Shown here: one piece after another, positions 43,719-52,030 of the stretch
Layout of the letters: every line of letters begins with the position of its first letter
Numbering within the stretch: position 1 is the stretch's first letter
NCBI RefSeq assembly: GCF_001430825.1
Contig: NZ_CP010535.1
Span: 910,501-974,500, forward strand
DNA from: Sediminicola sp. YIK13
GTDB taxonomy: Bacteria; Bacteroidota; Bacteroidia; Flavobacteriales; Flavobacteriaceae
Length of the DNA stretch: 64,000 nucleotides
Direction of reading: 5' to 3'
The notes under the pieces: model-generated
Databases searched by the model: none
What the model saw: only the letters and a program-made list of their open reading frames with translations
What the model was told of the DNA's origin: nothing
Translations under genes and position numbers: made by a program

Positions 43719-44779
43719 ACGGCCACATAAGTATTTATGCCCCCTCTAACGGAATACAGGGAAATTTCAGAAAATTGATTTTTTAATTGTTCCAAGGCTT
43801 GGGCACTGCGTTTACCCGATTGACAAATTAAGTAAATAGGTTGTTTTAAGTCAATATCATGATAACGCTTTCCAAGATCGTTTAAAGGAATATGAACGGA
43901 ATTAGGAATTTTGTATGTGTCAAATTCCTCTTGGGATCTTACATCAATAATTTGAACACTCCCCTGTGAGTTTATTAATTCCTTGAGTTCATCTACCGTT
44001 ATCTCTGAAAATGGAGAAGCTGATACAATACCATAGGAATATTTCAATTCCGTAATATTTAAACTATCTTCTTGAAGACTGAAATTTATTTTTTGAATAG
44101 TTTGGTCCAAGGCATTGAATAGTAGTAGTTTACCTCTTAACACCTCACCTATCCCTGTAATCATCTTTACAGTTTCCAAAGCTTGGAGATTCCCAACTAT
44201 CCCTGGAAGCACTCCTAAAACACCATTTATATTGCAGTTTGGAATTTCATCAATTGTGGGCATGTTTGGGAAAAGGCATCTATAAGTTGGTCCTCCTTTA
44301 TAGTTAAATACGCTCACCTGACCTTCAAATCCTTGTAACCCACCATAAACAAAAGGTTTTTTTAATATAACACAAGCATCGTTAATTAAATAACGGGTAG
44401 GGAAATTATCGGATGCATCTATAACGATGTCATAATCCTTTATGATATCCAAGGCATTGGAAGCCATCAAAAATGTATCATAGCCCCTTAGCCTTGTAGA
44501 CGAATTTTGTGCTTTTAGCTTTTTAAAAGCAACTTCCAATTTAGGTTTTCCAATATCTCTTTCGGTATATAGAACTTGACGGTGAAGGTTGGAAATAGAG
44601 ACCACATCTTGCTCCACTACCCCTAGGGTACCAACTCCCATGGAGTTTAAATATTGTAATACGGGTACCCCTAAACCTCCAGCTCCAACAATGAGTACAC
44701 GCGATTTTGCGAGTTTCTTTTGGGCCTGAGGCCCAAACTCCTTTAGAGCGGTTTGCCGTATGTATCTATTGGGATCCAA
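43709..44779 (-). CDS. moeB: MoeB/ThiF-type adenylyltransferase fused to a rhodanese domain
   Basis: A 356-residue protein. Residues about 1-240 form the E1-like domain: the ATP loop GAGGLGVPVLQYL near residue 32, the DNFPTRYL segment, and the conserved stretch CNINGVLGVLPGIVG. Residues about 260-355 form a rhodanese domain with active-site loop CQSGKRS. It should adenylylate the C-terminus of MoaD; the rhodanese could supply sulfur directly (as in MoeZ/MOCS3). It lies between mobA (2-base gap) and the TauE gene. Confidence 0.9.
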   Translation of the reverse strand: MDPNRYIRQTALKEFGPQAQKKLAKSRVLIVGAGGLGVPVLQYLNSMGVGTLGVVEQDVVSISNLHRQVLYTERDIGKPKLEVAFKKLKAQNSSTRLRGYDTFLMASNALDIIKDYDIVIDASDNFPTRYLINDACVILKKPFVYGGLQGFEGQVSVFNYKGGPTYRCLFPNMPTIDEIPNCNINGVLGVLPGIVGNLQALETVKMITGIGEVLRGKLLLFNALDQTIQKINFSLQEDSLNITELKYSYGIVSASPFSEITVDELKELINSQGSVQIIDVRSQEEFDTYKIPNSVHIPLNDLGKRYHDIDLKQPIYLICQSGKRSAQALEQLKNQFSEISLYSVRGGINTYVAVCS

Positions 44780-44781
44780 AA

Positions 44782-45369
44782 TTAAGTTAGTTTTAAAATC
44801 GCCTCTTGGTATTCCTCCTTGGAGTTTGCATTCAATAATATCTGTTCCTCTTCTGGAAAAACTAATTGTACATCCGAATTAATTAAAAATTTTCTCGGGC
44901 AGGTACTGGTCCCATTAATGAGATGTGCTATGGATTGTTTTAACCCTTCAACTTCCCAAATAGCACATAAGGGTTCAGGCAACCTGCTCTCTTTTCCTGC
45001 AAAAGCAGTTGCTACCTTGTTAGAGTTTCTTTCCTTGATCAGTTGTTGAATTCCTTTTAGATCCATAAGCGGCAGGTCGCATGCCAATACCAGCCAAGCG
45101 ACATGGGGATACTTTTTATGGGCACTTAAAATTCCATTATAAGGTCCTCTAAATTCATTGTTGTCCAATATAAAATTAACACCGCTAGGGAGTTCGTTCA
45201 CCTGTTCGGAGCGGACGCTAAGAAATGTTTTATCACAAACCTTCTCCAACAAATGGTACAAATGTTCCCTTTGGGGAAGTTCATGATATACAATTGAGCC
45301 CTTATCGGTGCCCATTCTCGTACTTTTCCCTCCAGCAAGAACTAATCCGTATATTACCTCCTGAGACAT
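44782..45369 (-). CDS. mobA: MobA-like molybdenum cofactor guanylyltransferase
   Basis: A 195-residue nucleotidyltransferase with LVLAGGKSTRMGTDKG at the N-terminus, the GTP-binding loop of MobA, and LACDLPLMD as the metal-binding segment. It attaches GMP to the cofactor. Having both a MobA-like and a MocA-like gene in one operon suggests that the organism makes both the guanine and cytosine dinucleotide forms, if the assignments hold. It lies 55 bases behind moaA. Confidence 0.88.
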   Translation of the reverse strand: MSQEVIYGLVLAGGKSTRMGTDKGSIVYHELPQREHLYHLLEKVCDKTFLSVRSEQVNELPSGVNFILDNNEFRGPYNGILSAHKKYPHVAWLVLACDLPLMDLKGIQQLIKERNSNKVATAFAGKESRLPEPLCAIWEVEGLKQSIAHLINGTSTCPRKFLINSDVQLVFPEEEQILLNANSKEEYQEAILKLT

Positions 45370-45424
45370 GTTAGAAGTATCTTTAAATTTATAATTAAGG
45401 GTTTCTAACCCTGTTTATGTTCTT

Positions 45425-46408
45425 CTATCCTCCTATTGAAGTCATGGAACTATCAAAAACAGAGGAGTGGTTTTTTTGTGCATCAAAGCCCGTTTTTGCC
45501 CTACTGCCAATTGCTTTTAAAATATGAAGTTTTATATTTTCCTCCGCCTTTTCATTTCTCAAAACCTCCCTTAGGTTCATACTTGGTTTACCATAAAGAC
45601 AAGTAATAACATCACCTGTTGCAGAAATTCGCAACCTATTGCACGTGCCGCAAAAAGTTCTGCTAAAGGACGGAATAAGACCAAAAGTTCCTTTGTGACC
45701 CCTTATTTTATAATTGATGGAGGTTGAAGTACGTGGCGATTCCAGTTTCTCAATATTGGAATAGGCATCCGCTATATGTTTGAAGATATTCTTATAATCC
45801 CATTTTATGGTATTAAAGGACTTGGAACCCCCATTAAAAGGCATTTCCTCTAAAAATCGGACAGAAACATCATACTTTTTCATTGCTTCCAAAATTGGCA
45901 ATATGTCCTGCGTATTTTGGCCATCCAAAACGATAAAATTAATCCGGACATTAAATCCTTCGGAAATGAGTCGGATCAAATTTTGATAGACAGTTTCATA
46001 TTGCTTTCTGCGGGTAATAATATTAAAGGTTTCTTTTTGGATAGCATCCATACTAACATTAATATTGGTGATGCCCAATTCTTTGAGTTCATCTATATAT
46101 GGACCTATCAAGGTGGCATTCGTAGTAATGGAAATATCCTTAAGTCCGTCCAAGATGGCCATTTTGCGTAACAGCACCATCAAATCTTTTCGCACAAATG
46201 GTTCTCCTCCGGTAATCCTTATTTTGTCGATACCCTGTTCTACCATAATCTTACTTAGGGTATAGAGTTCATCAATAGCGAATAGTTTATCGTTTTTTGC
46301 GAAATTTATACCTTCAGCCGGCATACAATAATTACAACGAAGATTACAACGGTCCGTAACCGCCAATCGTAGGTAGTTTATCTTTCTATTATGGTTGTCG
46401 ATCAACAT
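45425..46408 (-). CDS. moaA: GTP 3',8-cyclase
   Basis: A 327-residue radical SAM enzyme catalysing the first step of molybdopterin synthesis. The SAM cluster motif is CNLRCNYC; the second cluster is in FCGTCNRLRISATGDVITC. The C-terminal GG required for catalysis is present (SIGG). ITGGEPFVRKDL near residue 66 is the SAM-binding segment. moaC, which acts next, is not in the window. Confidence 0.95.
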   Translation of the reverse strand: MLIDNHNRKINYLRLAVTDRCNLRCNYCMPAEGINFAKNDKLFAIDELYTLSKIMVEQGIDKIRITGGEPFVRKDLMVLLRKMAILDGLKDISITTNATLIGPYIDELKELGITNINVSMDAIQKETFNIITRRKQYETVYQNLIRLISEGFNVRINFIVLDGQNTQDILPILEAMKKYDVSVRFLEEMPFNGGSKSFNTIKWDYKNIFKHIADAYSNIEKLESPRTSTSINYKIRGHKGTFGLIPSFSRTFCGTCNRLRISATGDVITCLYGKPSMNLREVLRNEKAEENIKLHILKAIGSRAKTGFDAQKNHSSVFDSSMTSIGG

Positions 46409-46457
46409 TTAGCTGTAATTATTGGATTAGTAAAATCATCGTTTATTCAAAGATAGG

Positions 46458-46709
46458 TTATCCACCACTAACAGGGGGGATCAGAGCTATCTCATCTTTC
46501 TCATTCACCAATGATTCATTTTCAGCAAAGGTACTGTTCACTGCTACCGCCAAAGAGGATAACGTATTTAACTTTGGATAATGTTCTCCCAGATAATTCT
46601 TTAATTCTCCTACGGTTCGGATTTGCAATTCCTTTTCATCTGATGTGTTCAACTTCAAGGTAGCACTTCCTATAATATCTTTTGTAATCCCAAATAATAA
46701 TATGGTCAT
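46458..46709 (-). CDS. moaD: Molybdopterin synthase sulfur-carrier subunit
   Basis: An 83-residue ubiquitin-fold protein ending PPVSGG; the Gly-Gly tail is thiocarboxylated by the MoeB-type enzyme. AVAVNSTFAENESLVNEKDEIALIPPV is the usual C-terminal half. It is the first gene of the operon; the catalytic partner moaE is absent here. The start is at 46709, with no strong promoter box seen. Confidence 0.92.
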   Translation of the reverse strand: MTILLFGITKDIIGSATLKLNTSDEKELQIRTVGELKNYLGEHYPKLNTLSSLAVAVNSTFAENESLVNEKDEIALIPPVSGG

Positions 46710-46942
46710 ATCAGTCCTATAAATTTTGATTTTCAGGTGTTTTCAACAAGCCCAGATGCATCATAGACGCCTTGAAAAACTCAATAAAGCAACTCAATTC
46801 CAATTGAATCATCAAGTTAAAAAAAATATAAATGGTACACTTTATTTTAACACTTTGTTAATGGGGATTTGGCTATTTTTCTCCCAGATGAAGTTGATTT
46901 AATTTCTTAACAAATAATTCTTACAACACATATACTTTAAAT

Positions 46943-46950
46943 TACTTTTG
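46943..46950 (+). promoter_or_regulatory. Candidate -7 promoter box for the vWA lipoprotein gene
   Basis: TACTTTTG is a full match to TAnnTTTG, 36 bases upstream of the start at 46986. No -33 TTG at the usual spacing. Confidence 0.45.
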
Positions 46951-46985
46951 AGCGTTGTGCTTGGTGAACCTATATAAATTTAAAA

Positions 46986-48077
46986 ATGAAAATGTCAATT
47001 AAAATACTTGCCTTATTTAGCGTCCTTTTTTTAGCCATCTCCTGCGGGAATGCAGAGGATGATGTAAACTTCAATGTAAATAATAATGGGGAGCTGGGAG
47101 AAGGTAAGCCCGTGGATGATTGCCTCAACCTTGGCGAAAATCAACTAATTCTATCTATCCAAGACCAATATACAACCTTGCCCGGTAAAGTTTCCATATT
47201 CTTCAAAGTCTCTGATAGTGATGGGGCTCCAGTATCCGGATTAACGGCAGATAAATTTACAATTTATGAACAAGGAAGAAATGACGCTTGTTTTAATACT
47301 ATTTCTACCTCCGAATCTTTCGCCCGTATTTCACCGAATTCCCAAATCTTCAAAAACAATACCTTATTGGTGTTGGATCTGAGCAACAGTGTATTGAGCA
47401 GTAGTTTAACAGAATTAAAATCGGCCTCTACAAGTTTTGTGAACAACGTTATGCCAGATCCTGCCATAGAATCTGTGAAAATGGCAATATACTGGTTTGA
47501 TGGGGAGAACAAATTGCACTTGTTGAATCCTCTGACGGCTTCAAAATCAGAATTGATAAATTCTATTGATGGTATTACCCAAGATATTAGCAATGACCCT
47601 TCCACTGATCTTTACGGCGCGGTCATTAAGGCTACCGATATTGCTACCGACCTCTTGAACAAGAGCACTCAAAATAATAATATTGGAGCAGCTTCAGTGG
47701 TTATTTTTACCGATGGGACGGATCAAGCTTCTAGATTTACGGAAACTGCCGCTTTAAAGAAAGTAAACGAAGCCAATGCCAACATAACTTTCTACTCCAT
47801 AGGATTAGGTGCCGAAATAGATACTGATGTCCTTGAAAAAATCGGTAAAACGTTCAGCGTTTTTGCCGGAAATAAGGCAGAATTGGAAAATACCTTTAAT
47901 GAAATTTCCGAAAGGGTTTCCGAAAGAGCCAACAGCTTCTACCTCTTTGAGTACTGTACACCTAAGAGAGATGGTAGTGGGGAAAACAATTTAGCTATCC
48001 AAGTGAGATCAGGGAGCCAACAAGGTGCTGTACAAACCAAATTCAACGCGAAAGGGTTTACTGGAGGATGTGAATAG
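46986..48077 (+). CDS. Von Willebrand factor A domain lipoprotein
   Basis: A 363-residue lipoprotein (lipobox AISC, Cys20, followed by GNAEDD). An Ig-like strand region (about 55-100, SIFFKVSDSDGAPVSGL) precedes a vWA domain (about 125-310). The metal-ion site DxSxS is present as DLSNS near residue 130, with the later Thr and Asp in FTDGTDQ. Six or so Cys outside the vWA domain may form disulfides. It probably acts in adhesion at the cell surface; partners are unknown. A strong terminator follows. Confidence 0.88.
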   Translation: MKMSIKILALFSVLFLAISCGNAEDDVNFNVNNNGELGEGKPVDDCLNLGENQLILSIQDQYTTLPGKVSIFFKVSDSDGAPVSGLTADKFTIYEQGRNDACFNTISTSESFARISPNSQIFKNNTLLVLDLSNSVLSSSLTELKSASTSFVNNVMPDPAIESVKMAIYWFDGENKLHLLNPLTASKSELINSIDGITQDISNDPSTDLYGAVIKATDIATDLLNKSTQNNNIGAASVVIFTDGTDQASRFTETAALKKVNEANANITFYSIGLGAEIDTDVLEKIGKTFSVFAGNKAELENTFNEISERVSERANSFYLFEYCTPKRDGSGENNLAIQVRSGSQQGAVQTKFNAKGFTGGCE

Positions 48078-48100
48078 ACATTCCAACTTGATAAAATAAA

Positions 48101-48137
48101 AAAAAGGGAACATCAATCTGATGTTCCCTTTTTTTAT
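48101..48137 (+). terminator. Terminator of the vWA lipoprotein gene
   Basis: A 15-bp perfect stem (AAAAAGGGAACATCA / TGATGTTCCCTTTTT, 48101-48133) with a 3-base loop and T run. It starts about 24 bases after the stop codon. Confidence 0.95.
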
Positions 48138-48176
48138 TCATGATAACAGTGGCTTAGGTAGGGTCTTTCGCCCTTC

Positions 48177-48200
48177 AGTTGTTTTAATAACATAACAACT
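48177..48200. repeat. 7-bp inverted repeat upstream of the small membrane protein gene
   Basis: AGTTGTT (48177-48183) and AACAACT (48194-48200) flank 10 AT-rich bases, 55-78 bases before the small open frame. It could be an operator; nothing else is recognisable in this gap. Confidence 0.3.
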
Positions 48201-48254
48201 AAAGAACAACCTACATCCTAAAAAATAATTTTCACAATCTAAAACATTAAAATC

Positions 48255-48422
48255 ATGGATGTTATCAACAACATTATTCAAGAAAGCCCAATCGGCCAAT
48301 GGACCTTAGGCTATAAAAGTGCCGTACTAATATTGTTTTCAAGCATTGTTATTACCCTGTTTTGCATGTTAATTATTCTGCTGATATACGGTCCTTATAT
48401 GAATATACAATATGGCTATTAA
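48255..48422 (+). CDS. Small single-span membrane protein (55 residues)
   Basis: An open frame of 55 codons from ATG 48255 to TAA 48422. The first 20 residues are polar (MDVINNIIQESPIGQWTLGY); they are followed by one long hydrophobic helix (about residues 22-47, VLILFSSIVITLFCMLIILL) and a short tail. It fills the gap between the vWA terminator and the M14 peptidase stop (48424), ending one base from it in convergent orientation. The clean soluble-then-membrane layout supports a real small protein, but there is no homology evidence available by eye. Confidence 0.5.
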   Translation: MDVINNIIQESPIGQWTLGYKSAVLILFSSIVITLFCMLIILLIYGPYMNIQYGY

Positions 48423-48423
48423 T

Positions 48424-49896
48424 TTATTTCTTTAAGATCAGGGCATTTTTAAAATTGCTTTTTTCACCATTTAGACGGATAAGGAATCCGTTTACCACGG
48501 CAAATTCAATCTTATTGTCCTTTTCCAAAACAAAGGTAGGGTTCATTCCTGCGCGCAGATTAAGCACAGGAGCCTTAAAGTCCTTGCCTACAATTTGAAT
48601 AGGTAAATTGGTATCCTTCTTGCCAGCCGGCAAACTTTCCAATCTCAAATAGGTATATCCTTGTTTTAAATATTTCAATACCTCAGATTCCTTAAGGGAT
48701 TCCATGGATTTAAAGATTTCAGGATGAACTTTACCTCCTTTTATGATATATCCGTTGGCATCCAAGGTTTCATACCCATAAAATGTAGAAAGGTCCCCTT
48801 GATCGGCTACCGTGCTATTGTAATAGAAGTTAGAATGGTCTGCATTATCAACTTCGGAACGGTGAATTCCTAAATCTAATTTGTAATCCTGGCCCAGAAG
48901 GTTATAAGTAAGTCCTTCTATCTTCAGATCGAACAACATTCTGTCATTTTCTGGGATTTTCTCGTAATCCTCTATAGGTAGTTTTTTATAGTTCTCCTTG
49001 GCAATGGTATAAATGGCAGATAAAATGGAAACATAATTCAGTTTACGAATCTCCTGTTTTTCCGGATCCCCAGCATAACCTCCAGATTCTATAAGTATGG
49101 CACTTGTGCCCCATTTTTGAATATTGTCACCAAATGCCCTGGGTTCAAAATCGTCATTATAGCGACCTACCTGTCCAGGGGCATACTTTTGGATGATACT
49201 GTTCATGAAAACGATTACTTTCATGGCATTGCCTCTAACTTCATTAATATCCTTTTCATAATTATATGCAGGTGCTAAATACGATATAGTGGCAGGTTTT
49301 TCGGTTTGTTCTGCATTGTAATATGTGCTTTGGTCATGGAGGTTGAATCCAAAATCGGCATTTAGGGAATCCCTTACCATTTTAAGTGTTCTCCCTTCAG
49401 GGGATTGCAACATAAGCGCATCCCTATTGATATCTATGCCCAACCTGTTTCTTCGGGTATAGGCCTCTGCCCCATCCGGATTGAGCATCGGTAAAAAATG
49501 TAAGGTAATATTGGACAAAATAGCATCCTTTTCAGCTATGAAAGTATCCCCGTTTAAAAAGTTGATGATATCGAAGATAGCTTGGGTGGCCGTTGGCTCA
49601 TCTCCATGCATTTGAGACCAAAGAAATACACTGGTTGGACCAGATCCAATACTGATCAGGGACAAGTCTCTACCTTCTATGGATTTCCCCACCACTTTCA
49701 CCGTATATTTTGGGTCTGACTTTAACCGATTGATCAAGGGTTGAATTTCTTTGTGTTTTATCCTCCTTTTATCTAGGGAAGGCTCCTTGAATTGATCATA
49801 ACTTTCATATAAGGCAGCCGTAATATCATTTTCCTGGGCCGAACTATCTGCCGCAATAAGGAAAAGACATAGAAAAATTAACAATTTCATTTTCAT
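48424..49896 (-). CDS. M14 family zinc carboxypeptidase
   Basis: A 490-residue secreted metallopeptidase with a signal peptide (about residues 1-20, ending SSAQ). The zinc ligands are His97 and Glu100 (MHGDEPT) and His187 (FNLHDQ); the substrate-binding Arg is in GIDINRDA and the catalytic Glu is Glu270 (AILIESGGY). The C-terminal ~150 residues beyond the catalytic domain have beta structure. Its stop codon is one base from the small membrane protein's. The amidase gene lies immediately upstream (1-base gap), so the two may share a transcript and a role in peptidoglycan peptide processing. Confidence 0.92.
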   Translation of the reverse strand: MKMKLLIFLCLFLIAADSSAQENDITAALYESYDQFKEPSLDKRRIKHKEIQPLINRLKSDPKYTVKVVGKSIEGRDLSLISIGSGPTSVFLWSQMHGDEPTATQAIFDIINFLNGDTFIAEKDAILSNITLHFLPMLNPDGAEAYTRRNRLGIDINRDALMLQSPEGRTLKMVRDSLNADFGFNLHDQSTYYNAEQTEKPATISYLAPAYNYEKDINEVRGNAMKVIVFMNSIIQKYAPGQVGRYNDDFEPRAFGDNIQKWGTSAILIESGGYAGDPEKQEIRKLNYVSILSAIYTIAKENYKKLPIEDYEKIPENDRMLFDLKIEGLTYNLLGQDYKLDLGIHRSEVDNADHSNFYYNSTVADQGDLSTFYGYETLDANGYIIKGGKVHPEIFKSMESLKESEVLKYLKQGYTYLRLESLPAGKKDTNLPIQIVGKDFKAPVLNLRAGMNPTFVLEKDNKIEFAVVNGFLIRLNGEKSNFKNALILKK

Positions 49897-49897
49897 A

Positions 49898-50560
49898 CTA
49901 GTTTGTTTTTTGAGGTGTGGGTTTAAATTTTAATTTTTTTGTGGCCTTTTTTACGCGTTTTAAAAACCTACGACCAGGATCTTCTTTTTCAGTTCTATAG
50001 GAGTCGTCCACCTCCAACCAATAAGGATGCCCTACAAAGTTGGTGTATTCATAATGCCCAATAAGATATTCTATATCGTATTTGGATTTTAAATATTTCA
50101 CGAGCCAAATGTTTGATCGTCTTTGTGCCCTGGTCAGCTTCTTATCATCGAGGCCACCTACATTTTCAATACCAAGTGCCACGTGGTTTAAACCAATCAC
50201 GTGTCTTCCCATTAGCGTTTCAGGCATCAATCTGTATATTGTTCCGTCCCTATCCACTAAAAAATGAGTAGAAACATTCAGGCTGCTTGCAGTTTGTATT
50301 TCATCTCTCCAACTTGGTAATTTTGATTTGTAAAACACTTCAAAAGACCCCTCGAAGGTAGGAATGGCCGTCCAGTGCAAAACAATCATTTTAGGTGTGA
50401 TTTTAGCTGAATCGGATTCCAATCCATAGCGATCGGACATGTATTCCTTGGTGAGTGCTATTCGTTCTTCATCCAAAATAACGGGTTTGTCCACAATTAC
50501 TCTTGAAACTGAACACGAAACTAAATTCAGAAAGCAAGCAATGAAAATTAGATATTTCAA
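49898..50560 (-). CDS. N-acetylmuramoyl-L-alanine amidase (Amidase_2), lipoprotein
   Basis: A 220-residue lipoprotein (lipobox LVSC, Cys16). The amidase_2 / PGRP fold shows the zinc ligands: His in MIVLHWTA near residue 60, His in GLNHVALGIENVGG, and the later polar ligand in the EDPGRRF segment. It should cleave the amide between MurNAc and the stem peptide. It precedes the M14 peptidase and follows a 3D-domain protein, giving a small cell-wall group. Confidence 0.9.
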   Translation of the reverse strand: MKYLIFIACFLNLVSCSVSRVIVDKPVILDEERIALTKEYMSDRYGLESDSAKITPKMIVLHWTAIPTFEGSFEVFYKSKLPSWRDEIQTASSLNVSTHFLVDRDGTIYRLMPETLMGRHVIGLNHVALGIENVGGLDDKKLTRAQRRSNIWLVKYLKSKYDIEYLIGHYEYTNFVGHPYWLEVDDSYRTEKEDPGRRFLKRVKKATKKLKFKPTPQKTN

Positions 50561-50606
50561 TTTTAAAGGGAATTTAATTGCGCCTTAAAAGTACAACTTA
50601 GGGAGT

Positions 50607-51065
50607 CTAGTCCACAACTAGAATGCTATCTTTTTTGACTACATAATAGAGCTGTACCTTTTTTCTGCCCCATTCAATAGCTTTTGCCCTATCTACACCC
50701 ATATATATGTCTATTTTTTTGCGCCAACGGGTATGCATCTTATCTTTCACCAAATAAATTTGGGAAGAGGTGTCTATCCTTACCATGGTATTGTGTTTTA
50801 ACCCCATTTTGATCAAGTCTCTTGAAACTGCTATGCATTTCATACCTGGACGTAAGGTGTCGCCCCAAGCTGTAATATTGGAATGAAGTGCGGTGGTCTG
50901 TGATGGAAGGGAATTATAGGCGGTGGCGGTAACTCTAATGGAGTCCCATACCAAGACCTCTGCATAGACCTTTTTTTTAGGGGTACAAGAGGAAAAATGA
51001 AGGGTTAGGACTATAGAAATAGAGGTTATTGCTAATAAAAATGTTTTTCTGGTAGACTTCTGCAT
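50607..51065 (-). CDS. 3D-domain (double-psi beta-barrel) lipoprotein
   Basis: A 152-residue lipoprotein (signal ends FSSC, Cys27). The rest is a 3D domain related to MltA/RlpA-type folds: VTATAYNSLPSQT starts the barrel; the domain's Asp residues lie in KIDIYMGVDRAKAIEWGRKK. Such domains act on or bind peptidoglycan glycan strands. It ends 46 bases before the amidase start on the same strand. Confidence 0.85.
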   Translation of the reverse strand: MQKSTRKTFLLAITSISIVLTLHFSSCTPKKKVYAEVLVWDSIRVTATAYNSLPSQTTALHSNITAWGDTLRPGMKCIAVSRDLIKMGLKHNTMVRIDTSSQIYLVKDKMHTRWRKKIDIYMGVDRAKAIEWGRKKVQLYYVVKKDSILVVD

Positions 51066-51074
51066 ATGATACGA

Positions 51075-51947
51075 TCAGTTGGGCAGGGGAACATAACTCT
51101 TGTCATTTTCCATCATGGGAAATATTTTTTTCTCCCAAGCTTTTTTTGCATGCTCTATCTTTTCCTTCTCTGAAGATACAAAGTTCCAATATATATGTCG
51201 TTCTTCGGGTAAGGGTGCTCCCCCAAAAAGAAGAAGATGGGAATTTGGCTTGATCAAGGTCTTGCAGGTATCTTCAACCTTCGACACTAGTATATTTCCT
51301 TTTCCAACCACTTCTCCGCAAGCCTCAATGCTTCCTTCAACAATACAAATTCCAATTTCCCCCTTTAAATGATCTTTGGTATTGAGTTCAAATTCCGATG
51401 TGTTCCTGATTTCTATCATGAACAATGGAGAGTGGACAGGAACGGGTGAGGTTCTTCCATATCCCTCCCCAGCTATTAATTTAAAATTAGCGCTCCCCTC
51501 TTTCCAATGTGGTATTTCGGTTGCCTCGATATGGTGAAATTCCGGAATACAATCTTCCATGTTTTTTGGCAATGCAATCCAAATCTGATACCCATGTGCG
51601 GTAAACGAATTTCCATTTCTAAGGTCATTTGGTGTTCTTTCTGTGTGGGACACACCTTTGCCAGCTACCATCAAATTTACGGAGCCTGGAGTGATACGCT
51701 GACGTGTCCCTAAGCTATCCTCATGCATTATTTCTCCTTCCAGCATAAATGTAAGCGTGGAAATTCCAATATGCGGATGTTGGTCCACGTCCATATATTT
51801 GGTAGGCCCCAACTGGGTTGGTCCCATATGGTCTATAAAAACAAAAGGACCTATCATTCTTTTTTTGCGAAAAGGAATCAGTCTTCCTACCAAAAAATCA
51901 CCAATATCCCTACTTCTTTCAGCGATGATTAAACCAAGGGTTGACAT
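51075..51947 (-). CDS. Pirin family protein
   Basis: A 290-residue bicupin. The N-terminal cupin contains the metal ligands in DQHPHIGISTLTFMLEGEIMHEDSLG (two His and one Glu/His further on), and MVAGKGVSHTER follows. Pirins of this type include quercetinases and redox-sensing regulators. No partner gene points to one activity. It is divergent from the serine hydrolase; its own promoter region holds TAACTTTA, one mismatch from consensus. Confidence 0.92.
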   Translation of the reverse strand: MSTLGLIIAERSRDIGDFLVGRLIPFRKKRMIGPFVFIDHMGPTQLGPTKYMDVDQHPHIGISTLTFMLEGEIMHEDSLGTRQRITPGSVNLMVAGKGVSHTERTPNDLRNGNSFTAHGYQIWIALPKNMEDCIPEFHHIEATEIPHWKEGSANFKLIAGEGYGRTSPVPVHSPLFMIEIRNTSEFELNTKDHLKGEIGICIVEGSIEACGEVVGKGNILVSKVEDTCKTLIKPNSHLLLFGGAPLPEERHIYWNFVSSEKEKIEHAKKAWEKKIFPMMENDKSYVPLPN

Positions 51948-52030
51948 AAAAGCGGATCATTTATTTCATCTAAAGTTACAATAATTCTCATCTAATGAAT
52001 TATTTTTAAAATTCCTTAATTATCCTTTCC

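Noticed and set aside
46710-46985. Moco-type riboswitch upstream of moaD
   Set aside because: No matching conserved secondary structure could be drawn by eye, and that riboswitch class is not known in Bacteroidota.
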